Origin: Gammaproteobacteria bacterium
GTDB taxonomy: Bacteria > Pseudomonadota > Gammaproteobacteria > Ga0077536
Length of the DNA: 50,661 nt
Direction of reading: 5' to 3'
NCBI GenBank assembly: GCA_020849475.1
Contig: JADLGE010000020.1
Location: forward strand, 1 to 50,661
The position numbers were made by a program, and so were the translations under genes. The notes under the pieces were generated by a model. It did not search any database and had not been told where the DNA came from. It saw only the letters and a program-made list of their open reading frames with translations. Below are positions 9,801 to 17,865 of the stretch, piece by piece (the stretch's first letter is position 1; every line of letters begins with the position of its first letter).

Positions 9801-9990
9801 GCAGGACGTCTGGGTTCTCGATCATAAATCTGACCAGATGGACGATCGAGCGGCCGGAATGCAGCGCTACTCAAGCCAGCTTCATGCTTATGCCAGTGCA
9901 TTAAGAATGCAGGGTTATGTTGTGTGCGGTGTTGGCATCAACTGGATCCGGTCCGGCGAAGTTGACCTGGCGATGACGGAGTCTGTATGA
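6823..9990 (+). CDS. AddA-like UvrD/Rep helicase with RecB-type nuclease
   Basis: A protein of 1055 residues and a complete superfamily 1A helicase: Walker A AGAGSGKT (12-19), motif Ia VTFTEAAASELKERI (43 on), DEFQDTNP (about 352), GDLKQAIMGFQG (about 380), NWRSQPEI (about 413), WHSSKGREWPVV (about 697) and LYVAITRAREKL (about 775). The C-terminus carries a PD-(D/E)XK nuclease: GTLLHRCFE (about 909), GTIDLLF (about 984) and VLDHKSD (about 997). With the overlapping AddB-like partner it should form a two-nuclease helicase that unwinds and degrades DNA from ends. It overlaps both neighbours by ATGA, so stoichiometric synthesis with the DUF6361-like and PLD proteins is likely. It is a little shorter than Bacillus AddA (about 1230), as expected for a specialised paralogue. 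Confidence 0.92.
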   Translation: MTALPQLTVIPAGAGSGKTYTIQERLGEWVIAGLVRPECIVAVTFTEAAASELKERIRARLIGLGRLDDAIRLDQAYISTIHGFGSRLLAEFAFEGGASPSPRLLNDDEQNVLVRQAISQTDKVAAITRDLARYGYTYEYASERSGEDVFRDEMLRLVGLLRAMGWDGPDPAYAAKAANWIRENYGMTGNATRMNMALQAAVEALLGAFPDSLAEMFPANKSATSELRRDFRNLHDAKSADRLGEDWKLWAELGELRPSRRGTALPDGYDALAEAVRGAAAELPMHPGPLQSAEEQVIALINAAQDVLVRYAASKREAGLVDYTDMVALANELLAKRADVLESLLGRVDCLVVDEFQDTNPLQFALVWHLKQAGVPTMVVGDLKQAIMGFQGADPRLFRALQDQNLENLAPLKSNWRSQPEIMKFVNAVGAALFPGAYTELDPQVSASPLAPLEVMHLTTRPKRDAHFAKGLALGTRLQSLLSDPSQVVFDRHLKQQRQIRGSDIAVLCPTGNMLAGYARALRSLGLQVQLDEEGWIESRAVQIALHALAYVANPGDRHAALYLEVTELGMRGLEEALRILVDGTRLESALLTRLDVLAEGTTERTVYTLISETLATLELFDIVHVWPAGRQERANLLRLLAEAGEFMDAQREALAYGGYHGAGLQTFLAWLNNKAGRDDTMPTPSVLDEHALELVTWHSSKGREWPVVAVCGLDKTISASLPRVGLGYPDFNDLADLLHKAEIEYSPKFAAKPINERFLEPLQKDAGVEARRVLYVAITRAREKLILEWPEYLAGGEPVSYWSILAREVGLELTPTGLTLNGLGFPCVVSAVDSTDAEEADEPTISEPLIAFGRRAIRREPVKSSITADVVTASSLTGLQPDAALRVTETHSYSPGLLLDAAAGGAALGTLLHRCFEILGAQPNATDVTDRLLAAAKLGAISEPVAAHVRAFEVWARTHFDGAEILREWPILALRNDGSVLSGTIDLLFRRGQDVWVLDHKSDQMDDRAAGMQRYSSQLHAYASALRMQGYVVCGVGINWIRSGEVDLAMTESV

Positions 9991-11219
9991 GCTTTCCTGA
10001 GCCCCAATCGCAATTTGGCTGGATCGACTATAACGAAAAGGACGCGCAGCGAATGCGCGAGGTCCTGGCAGCGTTCGATGACAAGGGCACTATCGATTCG
10101 CTCGGGCTGGGGGTCGTTCGCGACGCCATCGCGGACCAGCTGATGCCAGGGATCAGTACCATCCAGACCCGGGCGCGATATTTTCTGTTCGTGCCGTGGC
10201 TCTGCCGTGCGATGGAAGCAGATCGCGTGGGTCCCGCGCAGTTCCTTCAACGACTACGCCAGCTCGAGACGTCGCTGATCGAGTCGCTGCGGGAACAGCA
10301 GGACCCCGGCGATGGTGTGATTGGATACCGTGCACGTGAGCGGCTTTCTCGTCTGCCGTCGAGTATCTACTGGAACGGGCTCGGCGTATTCGGCATTCGC
10401 CAGATGGCGGTGTCCATTAATGAATACCGCGGTCTCCTTCCGCGCCTGGCCATGCAAGCGACAGAGCGGGACGACGACGGCGAACAGACCGCGCGTCCGC
10501 GCCACCTCTGGGACAAAGGCCTGCCAAGGCCGCCGGCGGGTTTCCCGACTGCACCGACGATGCTGCAGCTAACGGCAGAGGAAAGTGACTATCTGGTGGG
10601 CAAAATTAGCGCGCAATGTCATGGCACATTAATCGCAGAGCTGGCCCGTGATCTTTCCATCGATCGCGACCGTCCCCTGCCTTGGGAGCTGGCCTTGCCC
10701 AATGCCCCTCCGGTGCTTCGCGAGGTGTTGTTTCACGCGAGGAATTTCTCCGATCTCGTGTACGGCGCGCAGGTCTTGTACAACCTGCTGCTCGCGCGTC
10801 GCGCCGCCAAGCTTCTCGAGATGGACACTGAGGCGCTGCAGGAAGAGCTCGTGGACGAGCTCAATAACTGGTCAGCGATCGTCCAGGAACGCAACAGAAC
10901 TCTTCGAGACTGGCTCGATAGCGAATCCTTTTGGCTGGTCGTCGAGCGTGTGGCCCCGGCATCGATGCGCACGCGTCGCTTTGTCCATACCTGGGCGGGG
11001 CTTGCTCTGGCCGACCCTGCCGGTATCCAGTCCAGTAAAGCAGCCGAGTCACTGATCATCGAACGTGAAGTAGCGTTGAAAGGGAAGCTCGCGCGGCTGA
11101 AGGAGTTACGAGCCCTCGAGAACTGGAACGGCCAGGCTTTTGGGCGTGGCCAGATGACCTTCCGCTGGGGCAACGCGCAACGCATTCTCGATGACCTGCA
11201 GTTCCACAAGGAAGCCTGA
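9987..11219 (+). CDS. DUF6361-like protein
   Basis: A soluble protein of 410 residues. The N-terminus, FGWIDYNEKDAQRM followed by IDSLGLGVVRDAIADQLMPGIST and RARYFLFVPWL, is what I recall as the signature of DUF6361. These proteins accompany PLD nucleases and helicases in bacterial defence loci. No catalytic motif is evident. The remainder is mostly helical with acidic and arginine-rich segments, so a structural or DNA-sensing role is a guess. It overlaps the AddA-like gene by four bases (ATGA), and its TGA directly abuts the ATG of the PLD gene (TGAATG). It is therefore locked into this operon and probably works with the PLD protein and the helicase that follow. It might correspond to one component of the Azaca system, which I remember as a three-gene defence system but cannot check. 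Confidence 0.78.
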   Translation: MSFPEPQSQFGWIDYNEKDAQRMREVLAAFDDKGTIDSLGLGVVRDAIADQLMPGISTIQTRARYFLFVPWLCRAMEADRVGPAQFLQRLRQLETSLIESLREQQDPGDGVIGYRARERLSRLPSSIYWNGLGVFGIRQMAVSINEYRGLLPRLAMQATERDDDGEQTARPRHLWDKGLPRPPAGFPTAPTMLQLTAEESDYLVGKISAQCHGTLIAELARDLSIDRDRPLPWELALPNAPPVLREVLFHARNFSDLVYGAQVLYNLLLARRAAKLLEMDTEALQEELVDELNNWSAIVQERNRTLRDWLDSESFWLVVERVAPASMRTRRFVHTWAGLALADPAGIQSSKAAESLIIEREVALKGKLARLKELRALENWNGQAFGRGQMTFRWGNAQRILDDLQFHKEA

Positions 11220-13073
11220 ATGCTGAGCCCAGACGACCGACAGACCTTGCTTGACGCGCTCCGGCCGCCACCCGGCTATCGTCTCGGCTGCGCGGTGGGA
11301 ACGACATTTTCCCTGCACCTCGATGCCGCGCTGACTGCGCCGGCGGCATTTGCCCTGTATTCGGTTTTGGATCAGGAGGCCGGCGCGGCAGTCGAACCTT
11401 TGGAGTTGTTGGAGTCGATACGTCGCCACGCCGACCGCTTCACGATTTTCTTCCAGGCAGGACAAGTGAGCGTACCTAAGCAGCGGCGGCTGTTCGCGTT
11501 CCTGGAAGGATCGCTTGTGCCCGTAGTCGCGCCGAATGGGGGCGTTTTTCATCCGAAGGTCTGGGCGCTGCGTTTCGACGCGCCCGATGCGCCCGCGGCC
11601 TATCGCGTCCTGTGTTCATCACGCAATCTTACCTACGACCGTTCGTGGGACACGATGCTGAGATTGGACTCCACTCTCAACGAAGACCCGTCAACGCCCT
11701 ATATCGATGGCACTGAACTAGCGAGCTTCGTTGCCGCTCTTCCCGGTATCGCGGTTGGTGCATGTCGCGGTGAGCGACGCCGCGCCATCGAAGAATTGGC
11801 CCAGCAGCTCACGAAGGTACGTTGGGCACCGCCGCCGGGCGTGCAGACCGGGCGCTTTTGGTCGCTGGGGCTGGGTGGCGAACCTGTGACTCTGTTTCCC
11901 GCCACGGCCGACCGCATGGTGGTGATCTCCCCTTTCCTGAAAAGCGGGCTGCTGGCCGAGTTACCGAAGGTATTCGGGCGCAGTGTTCTGGTGTCCACGC
12001 CGCCCGAGATCCGTGGTTGCGCACGCACCGTCGCGAACCGGTTTTCCGACGCCTACATGTTGGATGCAGACGCCGTGACTAGCGGGGAACAAGGCGTGGC
12101 CGCTGCAGACGACGCGAGGAATGGAACGCTGGATGATCCCTCAATCCCCTTTGAGGGCCTACATGCAAAGTTGTACGTGTTCGACAACAAGAACCAGACA
12201 ACAATGCTGACCGGTTCGGCGAATGCAACGAATGCCGCATTTGGTATGAATGTCGAGATGATGGTTGAGCTGACCGGTCATGCGAAGCACCTCGGTGTTG
12301 AAACACTACTCGCCGAACCGACAAACGAAGTGCAGACCCTCAGCGGCTTTCTTGTCCCGGTCGAGCTTGATGGTGTCGAAGAGTCCGTTGAATCTGACGT
12401 GACCCAAGAGCAACTCGATGCGCTGCGTCGACAGATTGCTGCCTTTCGATTCGAGTGCAGGGCCGTCGAGAGTGGTAACGATGACCAGTTCACCCTCACA
12501 TACGCTACATCCGAACCATTGCCCGCTTTCCCCGAAGGCGCGCAGTGGCGTTGCTGGCCAATCAGCCTCCCATGTGAAGCGGGAGTCGTCGTGGACCTGA
12601 CTAACGAATTCGCGCCGGCGTTCCAAGTCTCCTTCGAAGGCATTACCGCGTTTCTTGCCAATGAACTCAGTCTCGGCGACTACACCACGCAATTCGTGCT
12701 GACGGCCGATATGGTCGAGGCACCTTCAAATCGGGCGACACGCTTACTCACTCTGTTGTTAGGCGACGCCGGCCGCTTTCTACGGTTCCTGCTGATGCTG
12801 CTCGCCGATGACGCACTTGATCGGTACGGCTTGTCCGGCGTCCTGGATGTACTTGAAGATCCGCCTTCCGGCCGATGGCAGGTCTCGCCCGATTCCCTGC
12901 CGTTACTCGAAGCGCTGCTCCGCACACTCTCGCGCGAACCCGACCGACTTGAACACATCGAGCGCCTGATAGGAGATCTGCAGGCCGACCCGAATGGGCG
13001 GAAACTCCTACCCGAAGGGCTGTTGACCATCTGGGCGCCCATTTGGGCCGCAGCCCAGGAGGGGATGCGATGA
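11220..13073 (+). CDS. phospholipase-D-family nuclease with two HKD motifs
   Basis: A protein of 617 residues. The first HKD half is FHPKVWALRF (about 110) followed by LCSSRNLTYDRSWD. The second is LHAKLYVF (about 314) followed by MLTGSANATNAAF. Each half has the His, the Lys and the small-residue S/G-x-N element of the PLD superfamily, so one polypeptide should form a complete active site. The last 250 residues have no recognised domain (EPLPAFPEGAQWRCWP, helical end). No signal peptide is present, so it is likely a cytoplasmic nuclease. The gene abuts the DUF6361-like gene and its stop overlaps the helicase start (ATGA). PLD nucleases paired with SNF2-like helicases are known from DISARM and other defence systems. 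The helicase would locate or remodel the target and this protein would cut it; that division is inference. Confidence 0.88.
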   Translation: MLSPDDRQTLLDALRPPPGYRLGCAVGTTFSLHLDAALTAPAAFALYSVLDQEAGAAVEPLELLESIRRHADRFTIFFQAGQVSVPKQRRLFAFLEGSLVPVVAPNGGVFHPKVWALRFDAPDAPAAYRVLCSSRNLTYDRSWDTMLRLDSTLNEDPSTPYIDGTELASFVAALPGIAVGACRGERRRAIEELAQQLTKVRWAPPPGVQTGRFWSLGLGGEPVTLFPATADRMVVISPFLKSGLLAELPKVFGRSVLVSTPPEIRGCARTVANRFSDAYMLDADAVTSGEQGVAAADDARNGTLDDPSIPFEGLHAKLYVFDNKNQTTMLTGSANATNAAFGMNVEMMVELTGHAKHLGVETLLAEPTNEVQTLSGFLVPVELDGVEESVESDVTQEQLDALRRQIAAFRFECRAVESGNDDQFTLTYATSEPLPAFPEGAQWRCWPISLPCEAGVVVDLTNEFAPAFQVSFEGITAFLANELSLGDYTTQFVLTADMVEAPSNRATRLLTLLLGDAGRFLRFLLMLLADDALDRYGLSGVLDVLEDPPSGRWQVSPDSLPLLEALLRTLSREPDRLEHIERLIGDLQADPNGRKLLPEGLLTIWAPIWAAAQEGMR

Positions 13074-16000
13074 AGTCCGACATTCCTTCCTCGTTGGAAG
13101 TGCTTGCCGGCCTGCGCGACTTCCAACGTGCCACTGCAATCTATGCATTTTCTCGGCTTTACGACGCGGAGCGCCCGAGTCTGCGGTTTTTGGTGGCCGA
13201 TGAGGTCGGGCTTGGCAAGACGTTTGTCGCGCGCGGCGTCATCGCCCAGGTCGTGGAGCATCTCCGTGGGCTCAAAGACAAACGGATAGACATTGTTTAC
13301 ATCTGCTCCAATGGCGCGATTGCCCGACAGAATCTGCGCAAGCTCAACATCGCGGGCGACGGTGTAATTCCAGAAGCCGATCGATTCACACTCCTCGCGA
13401 ATGCAATGGAGACGATGGAGTCACGCGAGATGAATCTCGTTGCCGTTACGCCAGGCACGAGCCTGAGTTTCGGACAAAGTGCGGGCACCTTCCCTGAGCG
13501 CGCACTGCTCTATGCCATTCTTCGACGGATCTGGGGCGAGGAAGCGCTCAAGGGCAGCGGTGCCGAGCGGATTTTCTATCTTGGCATTGATGATAATCGG
13601 CGCGGCGACGGGCGCACCCCCGGGCAACGCCTGCGCGCGCGTGCCAATGACTGCGACCCGTCGGCCACGGTCGTCCGGGCATTCCGTGAGCAGATCCGCT
13701 TTCTGAATGAACAGCGCAGCCTTGAGGGCTTGTCGACACTGAAGGTCGAATTCAATCGCCTCGTGCGAGCGTTTACCTACAAGCACGGGTTCACACAGGA
13801 AGACCGCAAGCAGCGTAACCGCTTCATCGTTGAGTTGCGCCAGTCCCTGGCCACGGTCGGCATTGAAGCGCTCCAACCGGATCTCGTCATCCTCGATGAG
13901 TTCCAGCGCTTTCGCACATTGCTGGACCCGTCCGACCAATCGTGGGCAACCAGGCTTGCGCGCAAGCTGTTCGATTTTCGGGCGAAAGATACTGGCAGGC
14001 AAACACGCACTCTGCTCCTGTCCGCAACACCCTACCGACCCTACACGACGGCGGATGACGCGGACGGCGATTCCCATTTCGAGGATTTTGTACAGACCGC
14101 ACGTTTTCTGCTGGACGACGATTTATCAGCAGAAGCGTTGCGCGCCGACCTGCGTGATCTGCGGCGATCCCTGTTATGCATCGATCGCGACCATGGCGCT
14201 GCGGCCGCCGCTGCCTGCGAGCGGGTAGGCAGTCGGCTGAGACCCGTGATGGCTCGCACCGAGCGGCTCGCCTCGACGCCGGACCGCAACGGCATGCTGC
14301 AGGAAATGGTGTTGCCGGTTTCGCTCGAGCGCGCGGATGTGGATGGATATGTGGCGGCGGCCGCTGCGTCGAAGCTGCTCGGTGATCGTGACATCGTCGA
14401 GTTCTGGAAATCCGGCCCCTATCTGCTCAATTTCATGGAGGGCTATGCGCTCAAGCATGCATTCGAAAGCGCGGTGGAGGCCGGCACAGATACTACCGAT
14501 CTCAAAGCCCTGATTTCGCGCGGTCGCGGGTTTCTGGACTGGTCCGAGATCTCCCGATACCAGAGGGTCGATCCGGCGAATTCGCGATTGAGAGCCCTGG
14601 CCGAAGACACCATTGGTCGTGGTATGTGGCAACTGTTATGGCTGCCGCCGAGCCTGCCGTACTACGACGCGGGTGGAATATTTGACGCACCCTCGGCCGC
14701 AAGCTTTACCAAGCGCCTGGTCTTTTCAGCGTGGCACCTCGTGCCCAAGGTGATTTCGGCGTTGCTGTCCTATGAGGCGGAACGGCACATTTTTGCATCG
14801 GTCGTCGAGCGCCAGGACAGGGGATACGCCGAATATACCCAACGCCCCGACCGCCTCCTCGATTTTCGAATTGACTCGGGCGCGCCGGCGGCGATGACCT
14901 CGCTGAATACGGTTGTGCCCTATGTGGCGCTTGCTCAACTAGTCGACCCGCTGGCCATTTCAGCGAGACTGAGGAAGGAAGGTGCTGAAGTCACCCGCGC
15001 CGCGGTTGAGGTCTATGCGTGCGAGTCCATCACGAGTTCCTTATTGCCGCTCCTCACCGAGGCGCCACGCGAAGGACAGGTAGACCTGCGGTGGTACTGG
15101 GCTGCGCCATTGCTTCTGGAGCTTGCCGCCGAGCCAGAGCACACGCGCAGGTGGTGGACCAAGAAAGTGGCGCCGGCTCTATGGTCCGGCGCCGATTCGA
15201 AAGAGGACGACACGAGCGGCTTCCGCCTCCATCTCGAAGCGGCCCGGGATCTAATCTCTACCCCAGCAGACATGAATCTAGGGAGGCCACCCGACGATCT
15301 GCCGGAAGTCGTGACCGCCGTAGCGCTGGGGAGTCCGGCGATCTGTGCCTTGCGCTCGCTCGCAAGGATGACCGGTCTGCCCATCGATCATGCGAACGAC
15401 CTCATGCCTGGCGCGGCACGGATAGCCTGGGGCTTCCGCTCGTTGTTCAATGGACCGGATGCAACAGCGATTGTCCGTTCGGTCTCGACACCCGATGCGG
15501 CGTACTGGCGGGCGGCGCTCGACTACGGAATATCCGGCAACCTTCAGGCCGTACTCGATGAGTATCTACACGTATTGAAAGAATGGCTTGGTTTCGGTGC
15601 GACCACAGGCGCGGGCATCGCGTCCGACATGGCAGACACGGTGTACAGCGCGATCAGTCTGCGTACAGTGAGCTACCGGACCGATATTCCGACGGTGGAC
15701 TCAGGTGCGATCAATGTCGCCCGACACAGCATGCGGGGCCGCTTTGCCATCCGTTTCGGAGACCAGACCATCGAAGGCGAAGCCCAGCAGCAGCGTGCTC
15801 AGCAGGCGAGCCAGGCGTTCAATTCACCGTTCTGGCCATTCGTGATGACGACAACGTCCGTCGGACAGGAAGGTCTCGATTTTCACCTCTACTCCCATGC
15901 GGTGGTGCACTGGAACCTACCGAACAATCCTGTCGACTTTGAGCAGCGCGAAGGTCGCGTTCATCGCTATAAGGGGCACGCGATCCGGAAGAACGTCGCT

Positions 16001-16378
16001 TATGCCTACGCAGGTAGCGCGTTTGACCGTGACGAACACGATCCGTGGGCCGTCATGTTTGCGGAAGCGCGCTCAGAGCAAACCAACGGAGCAGGAGATC
16101 TTTCGCCCTACTGGATTTACGCGCCTGACGGAGCGCCAGCGCGTATCGAGCGTTATGTGCCCGTGCTTCCGCTCAGTCGCGATGCCGGGCGGCTTGAGGA
16201 TCTTCTGAAAGCGGTGGCAACCTATCGTCTTTCTTTCGGCCAGCCGCGACAGGAGGAGTTGATGCGCTATCTGGCGGGGCGGGCTTCGGCGGAGACTTTG
16301 TTGAAACTGCAATCTTCTTTGAAGGTGAACTTGAGCCCATCAACGAACTTTGGCACCACGACGGGCATAGAGACATAA
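13070..16378 (+). CDS. SNF2/superfamily 2 helicase
   Basis: About 1102 residues from the ATG at 13070. The frame is open from 13043, but the ATGA overlap with the PLD stop decides the start. Motifs: ADEVGLGKTFVAR (Walker A, about 42), VILDEFQRFR (DEAH-type box, about 271), LLLSATPYRPY (motif III, about 317), then after a long insert TTSVGQEGLDFH (motif V, about 928) and QREGRVHRYKG (motif VI, about 958). The large insertion between the two RecA lobes (about 330-880) is unusual and may contact other subunits. In this family ATP hydrolysis drives translocation on double-stranded DNA without strand separation. As the last gene of the coupled operon it probably serves the PLD nuclease. Hairpins downstream at 16,448 and 16,497 may end the transcript. 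Confidence 0.9.
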   Translation: MKSDIPSSLEVLAGLRDFQRATAIYAFSRLYDAERPSLRFLVADEVGLGKTFVARGVIAQVVEHLRGLKDKRIDIVYICSNGAIARQNLRKLNIAGDGVIPEADRFTLLANAMETMESREMNLVAVTPGTSLSFGQSAGTFPERALLYAILRRIWGEEALKGSGAERIFYLGIDDNRRGDGRTPGQRLRARANDCDPSATVVRAFREQIRFLNEQRSLEGLSTLKVEFNRLVRAFTYKHGFTQEDRKQRNRFIVELRQSLATVGIEALQPDLVILDEFQRFRTLLDPSDQSWATRLARKLFDFRAKDTGRQTRTLLLSATPYRPYTTADDADGDSHFEDFVQTARFLLDDDLSAEALRADLRDLRRSLLCIDRDHGAAAAAACERVGSRLRPVMARTERLASTPDRNGMLQEMVLPVSLERADVDGYVAAAAASKLLGDRDIVEFWKSGPYLLNFMEGYALKHAFESAVEAGTDTTDLKALISRGRGFLDWSEISRYQRVDPANSRLRALAEDTIGRGMWQLLWLPPSLPYYDAGGIFDAPSAASFTKRLVFSAWHLVPKVISALLSYEAERHIFASVVERQDRGYAEYTQRPDRLLDFRIDSGAPAAMTSLNTVVPYVALAQLVDPLAISARLRKEGAEVTRAAVEVYACESITSSLLPLLTEAPREGQVDLRWYWAAPLLLELAAEPEHTRRWWTKKVAPALWSGADSKEDDTSGFRLHLEAARDLISTPADMNLGRPPDDLPEVVTAVALGSPAICALRSLARMTGLPIDHANDLMPGAARIAWGFRSLFNGPDATAIVRSVSTPDAAYWRAALDYGISGNLQAVLDEYLHVLKEWLGFGATTGAGIASDMADTVYSAISLRTVSYRTDIPTVDSGAINVARHSMRGRFAIRFGDQTIEGEAQQQRAQQASQAFNSPFWPFVMTTTSVGQEGLDFHLYSHAVVHWNLPNNPVDFEQREGRVHRYKGHAIRKNVAYAYAGSAFDRDEHDPWAVMFAEARSEQTNGAGDLSPYWIYAPDGAPARIERYVPVLPLSRDAGRLEDLLKAVATYRLSFGQPRQEELMRYLAGRASAETLLKLQSSLKVNLSPSTNFGTTTGIET

Positions 16379-16447
16379 TTCCTGTCTCCTCTATGGCGCG
16401 GCTGGAGAGCTACTGTCCGCAAGCGGAAGGTTCCAATGTGTGGAGTA

Positions 16448-16469
16448 TTAGCACGAGTTGTCGTGCTAA
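16448..16469. terminator. hairpin after the helicase gene
   Basis: A perfect nine-base stem, TTAGCACGA/TCGTGCTAA, with loop GTTG, 70 bases after the helicase stop. No T-run follows, so it could be a terminator-like stem, an mRNA 3' end structure or a protein-binding inverted repeat. Confidence 0.4.
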
Positions 16470-16496
16470 ACGCCATTATGCCAAGGAGGGCGAAGT

Positions 16497-16520
16497 GCCA
16501 GCCGCAAAAAGGCGGCTGGC
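16497..16520. terminator. GC-rich hairpin between operon and nuclease gene
   Basis: A perfect nine-base stem, GCCAGCCGC/GCGGCTGGC, around an A-rich loop. On the minus strand the loop is T-rich. It is a strong structure but has no T-tail on the plus strand. Termination of the long operon here is plausible, not shown. Confidence 0.45.
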
Positions 16521-16611
16521 TGCAACGCGTATCCCTTTGTGCACGCTACAAGGATAGATGCGGTGCGTAGAAATCGGTGTCGCATTAAAACATTAGAGGT
16601 TGTCCACCTCG

Positions 16612-17496
16612 ATGTATGGAAATCTACTTTTGCTCGAGCGTGAAAACGGGCCGTCAGTGCGCGCCGAGCGTCTTGCCTTTGGGGAGACGTCTGGTCGCAA
16701 CGAAGCATGGCTGAGAGATACTCTGCTTGACCATCCTGACCTTCTTCCAATAGATGACATAGATTCCAGCTTCTCGCCGTTAATCCTGCTCTGCAAAGAA
16801 CTTACAACCCCTGCCGGTCGCATTGACCTGACGTTCATCAATTCTTCCGGTTTACTCACACTCGTCGAATGCAAGCTTTGGCGAAACCCGCAAGCGCGAC
16901 GTGAAGTTGTTGCCCAAGTGCTGGATTACGCTCGCGCAATTAGCCACTGGTCGTATTCCGATCTGCAGAGGCAAGTAGGAATTGCATCCAAGAGACACGG
17001 GAACGTCCCATATGAAGCTGTTCGCGCTAAGTGCCCGGGCGTCGCGGAGCATGATTTTGTCGATAGCGTCGCGCGATCGATGCGCTCAGGACGATTTCTG
17101 CTTTTGATTGCGGGTGATGGCATCAGAGAAGACGTCGGCGCTATCGCCGAACTGATTAATCGAAACGCGGCCCTTGGATTTTCCTTTGGTCTTGTGGAAA
17201 TCGCGCTATACGGTCTCGACGACGGCAGCCTAGTGGTTCAGCCAAGGACACTTGCTCGCACTCAATTAATCGAAAGGACTGTAGTTGTGGTGCGCGACAG
17301 TAATGCGGCGGTCAATATTTCTGAGCCAGACCAAAATGACGATTTGACATTGGATGCTTCGTCAATCCCAGACAACAACGCTTTGGGTGAAAGCCCGAAG
17401 CAGGCAGCCTACAGACAGTGGTGGCTGCCAGTAATCAATTCTCCCTTGGATGACCCAGACCAGGGCCCCCAAAACTATATTGGCAAAATCACGTGA
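16612..17496 (+). CDS. PD-(D/E)XK endonuclease-like protein, N-terminal piece of a frameshifted gene
   Basis: The frame is open from TTG at 16600; I prefer the ATG at 16612. The nuclease core is clear: an N-terminal helix with GETSGRNEAWLRDTLLDHPDLLP, then AGRIDLTFI (catalytic Asp) and LTLVECKLWRNPQARREVVAQVLDYA (E-x-K plus the following helix). It also has GRFLLLIAGDGIREDV and LIERTVVVVRD. I recognise it as a widespread restriction-like or DNA-repair-like nuclease family of about 400 residues. After SPLDDPDQ the frame runs into a short unrelated end (NYIGKIT) and stops. The other frame continues as PPKLYWQNHVKAMLPWPGTW, which looks like the true continuation. The switch point is the five-C run at 17,466-17,470, so this piece lacks the family's C-terminal domain unless ribosomes shift by -1. 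Confidence 0.8.
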   Translation: MYGNLLLLERENGPSVRAERLAFGETSGRNEAWLRDTLLDHPDLLPIDDIDSSFSPLILLCKELTTPAGRIDLTFINSSGLLTLVECKLWRNPQARREVVAQVLDYARAISHWSYSDLQRQVGIASKRHGNVPYEAVRAKCPGVAEHDFVDSVARSMRSGRFLLLIAGDGIREDVGAIAELINRNAALGFSFGLVEIALYGLDDGSLVVQPRTLARTQLIERTVVVVRDSNAAVNISEPDQNDDLTLDASSIPDNNALGESPKQAAYRQWWLPVINSPLDDPDQGPQNYIGKIT

Positions 17497-17822
17497 AGGC
17501 TATGCTGCCATGGCCAGGCACATGGATTGTTGCTTGGAAGGGGGCTGGCGATGATGGCGACATGGGCGTGGCAACGGGCGGTCGCAAGGGAGCGGACCAA
17601 GAAATGCTTAGGCTCTTGGAGCCAGTGCGCAACGACATACTTGCGGAACTACCGGAAGGCACTGTGTATCGGAAGTATTTAGGGAATCGTGACGGATATA
17701 CCTTCGGGGTAGTCCGTCGAGGCAGAGAGTTTCGGAACGATGATGAACGCAGAGCTTGGTTCGCGCAGGCCATAAATGCATTCGTCAATGCACTACGGCC
17801 AAGGGTAAAGCATATACTTTAG
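17493..17822 (+). CDS. C-terminal piece of the frameshifted nuclease gene
   Basis: As an independent gene it would start with GTG at 17493, overlapping the previous stop (GTGA), and give 109 residues (LPWPGTWIVAWKG, GVATGGRKGADQEML, LPEGTVYRKYLG, NAFVNALRPRVK). I think it is not a separate gene: its frame is already open upstream through PPKLYWQNH, which fits directly onto the conserved end of the upstream piece. The single-base difference lies in GGGCCCCCAAAA around 17,463-17,474. Possible causes are a real inactivating deletion, a sequencing or assembly error, or -1 slippage on the C run. Confidence 0.65.
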   Translation: MKAMLPWPGTWIVAWKGAGDDGDMGVATGGRKGADQEMLRLLEPVRNDILAELPEGTVYRKYLGNRDGYTFGVVRRGREFRNDDERRAWFAQAINAFVNALRPRVKHIL

Positions 17823-17865
17823 GTGGGAAATCGCTAGAACGGCAGGCAGCGTGCTCTTCAGCGGT

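Noticed and set aside
9987..16378. DISARM
   Set aside because: A PLD protein and a helicase are present, but there is no DNA methyltransferase and no DrmB-type DUF1998 protein in this operon; the DUF1998 protein further right pairs with DruH.
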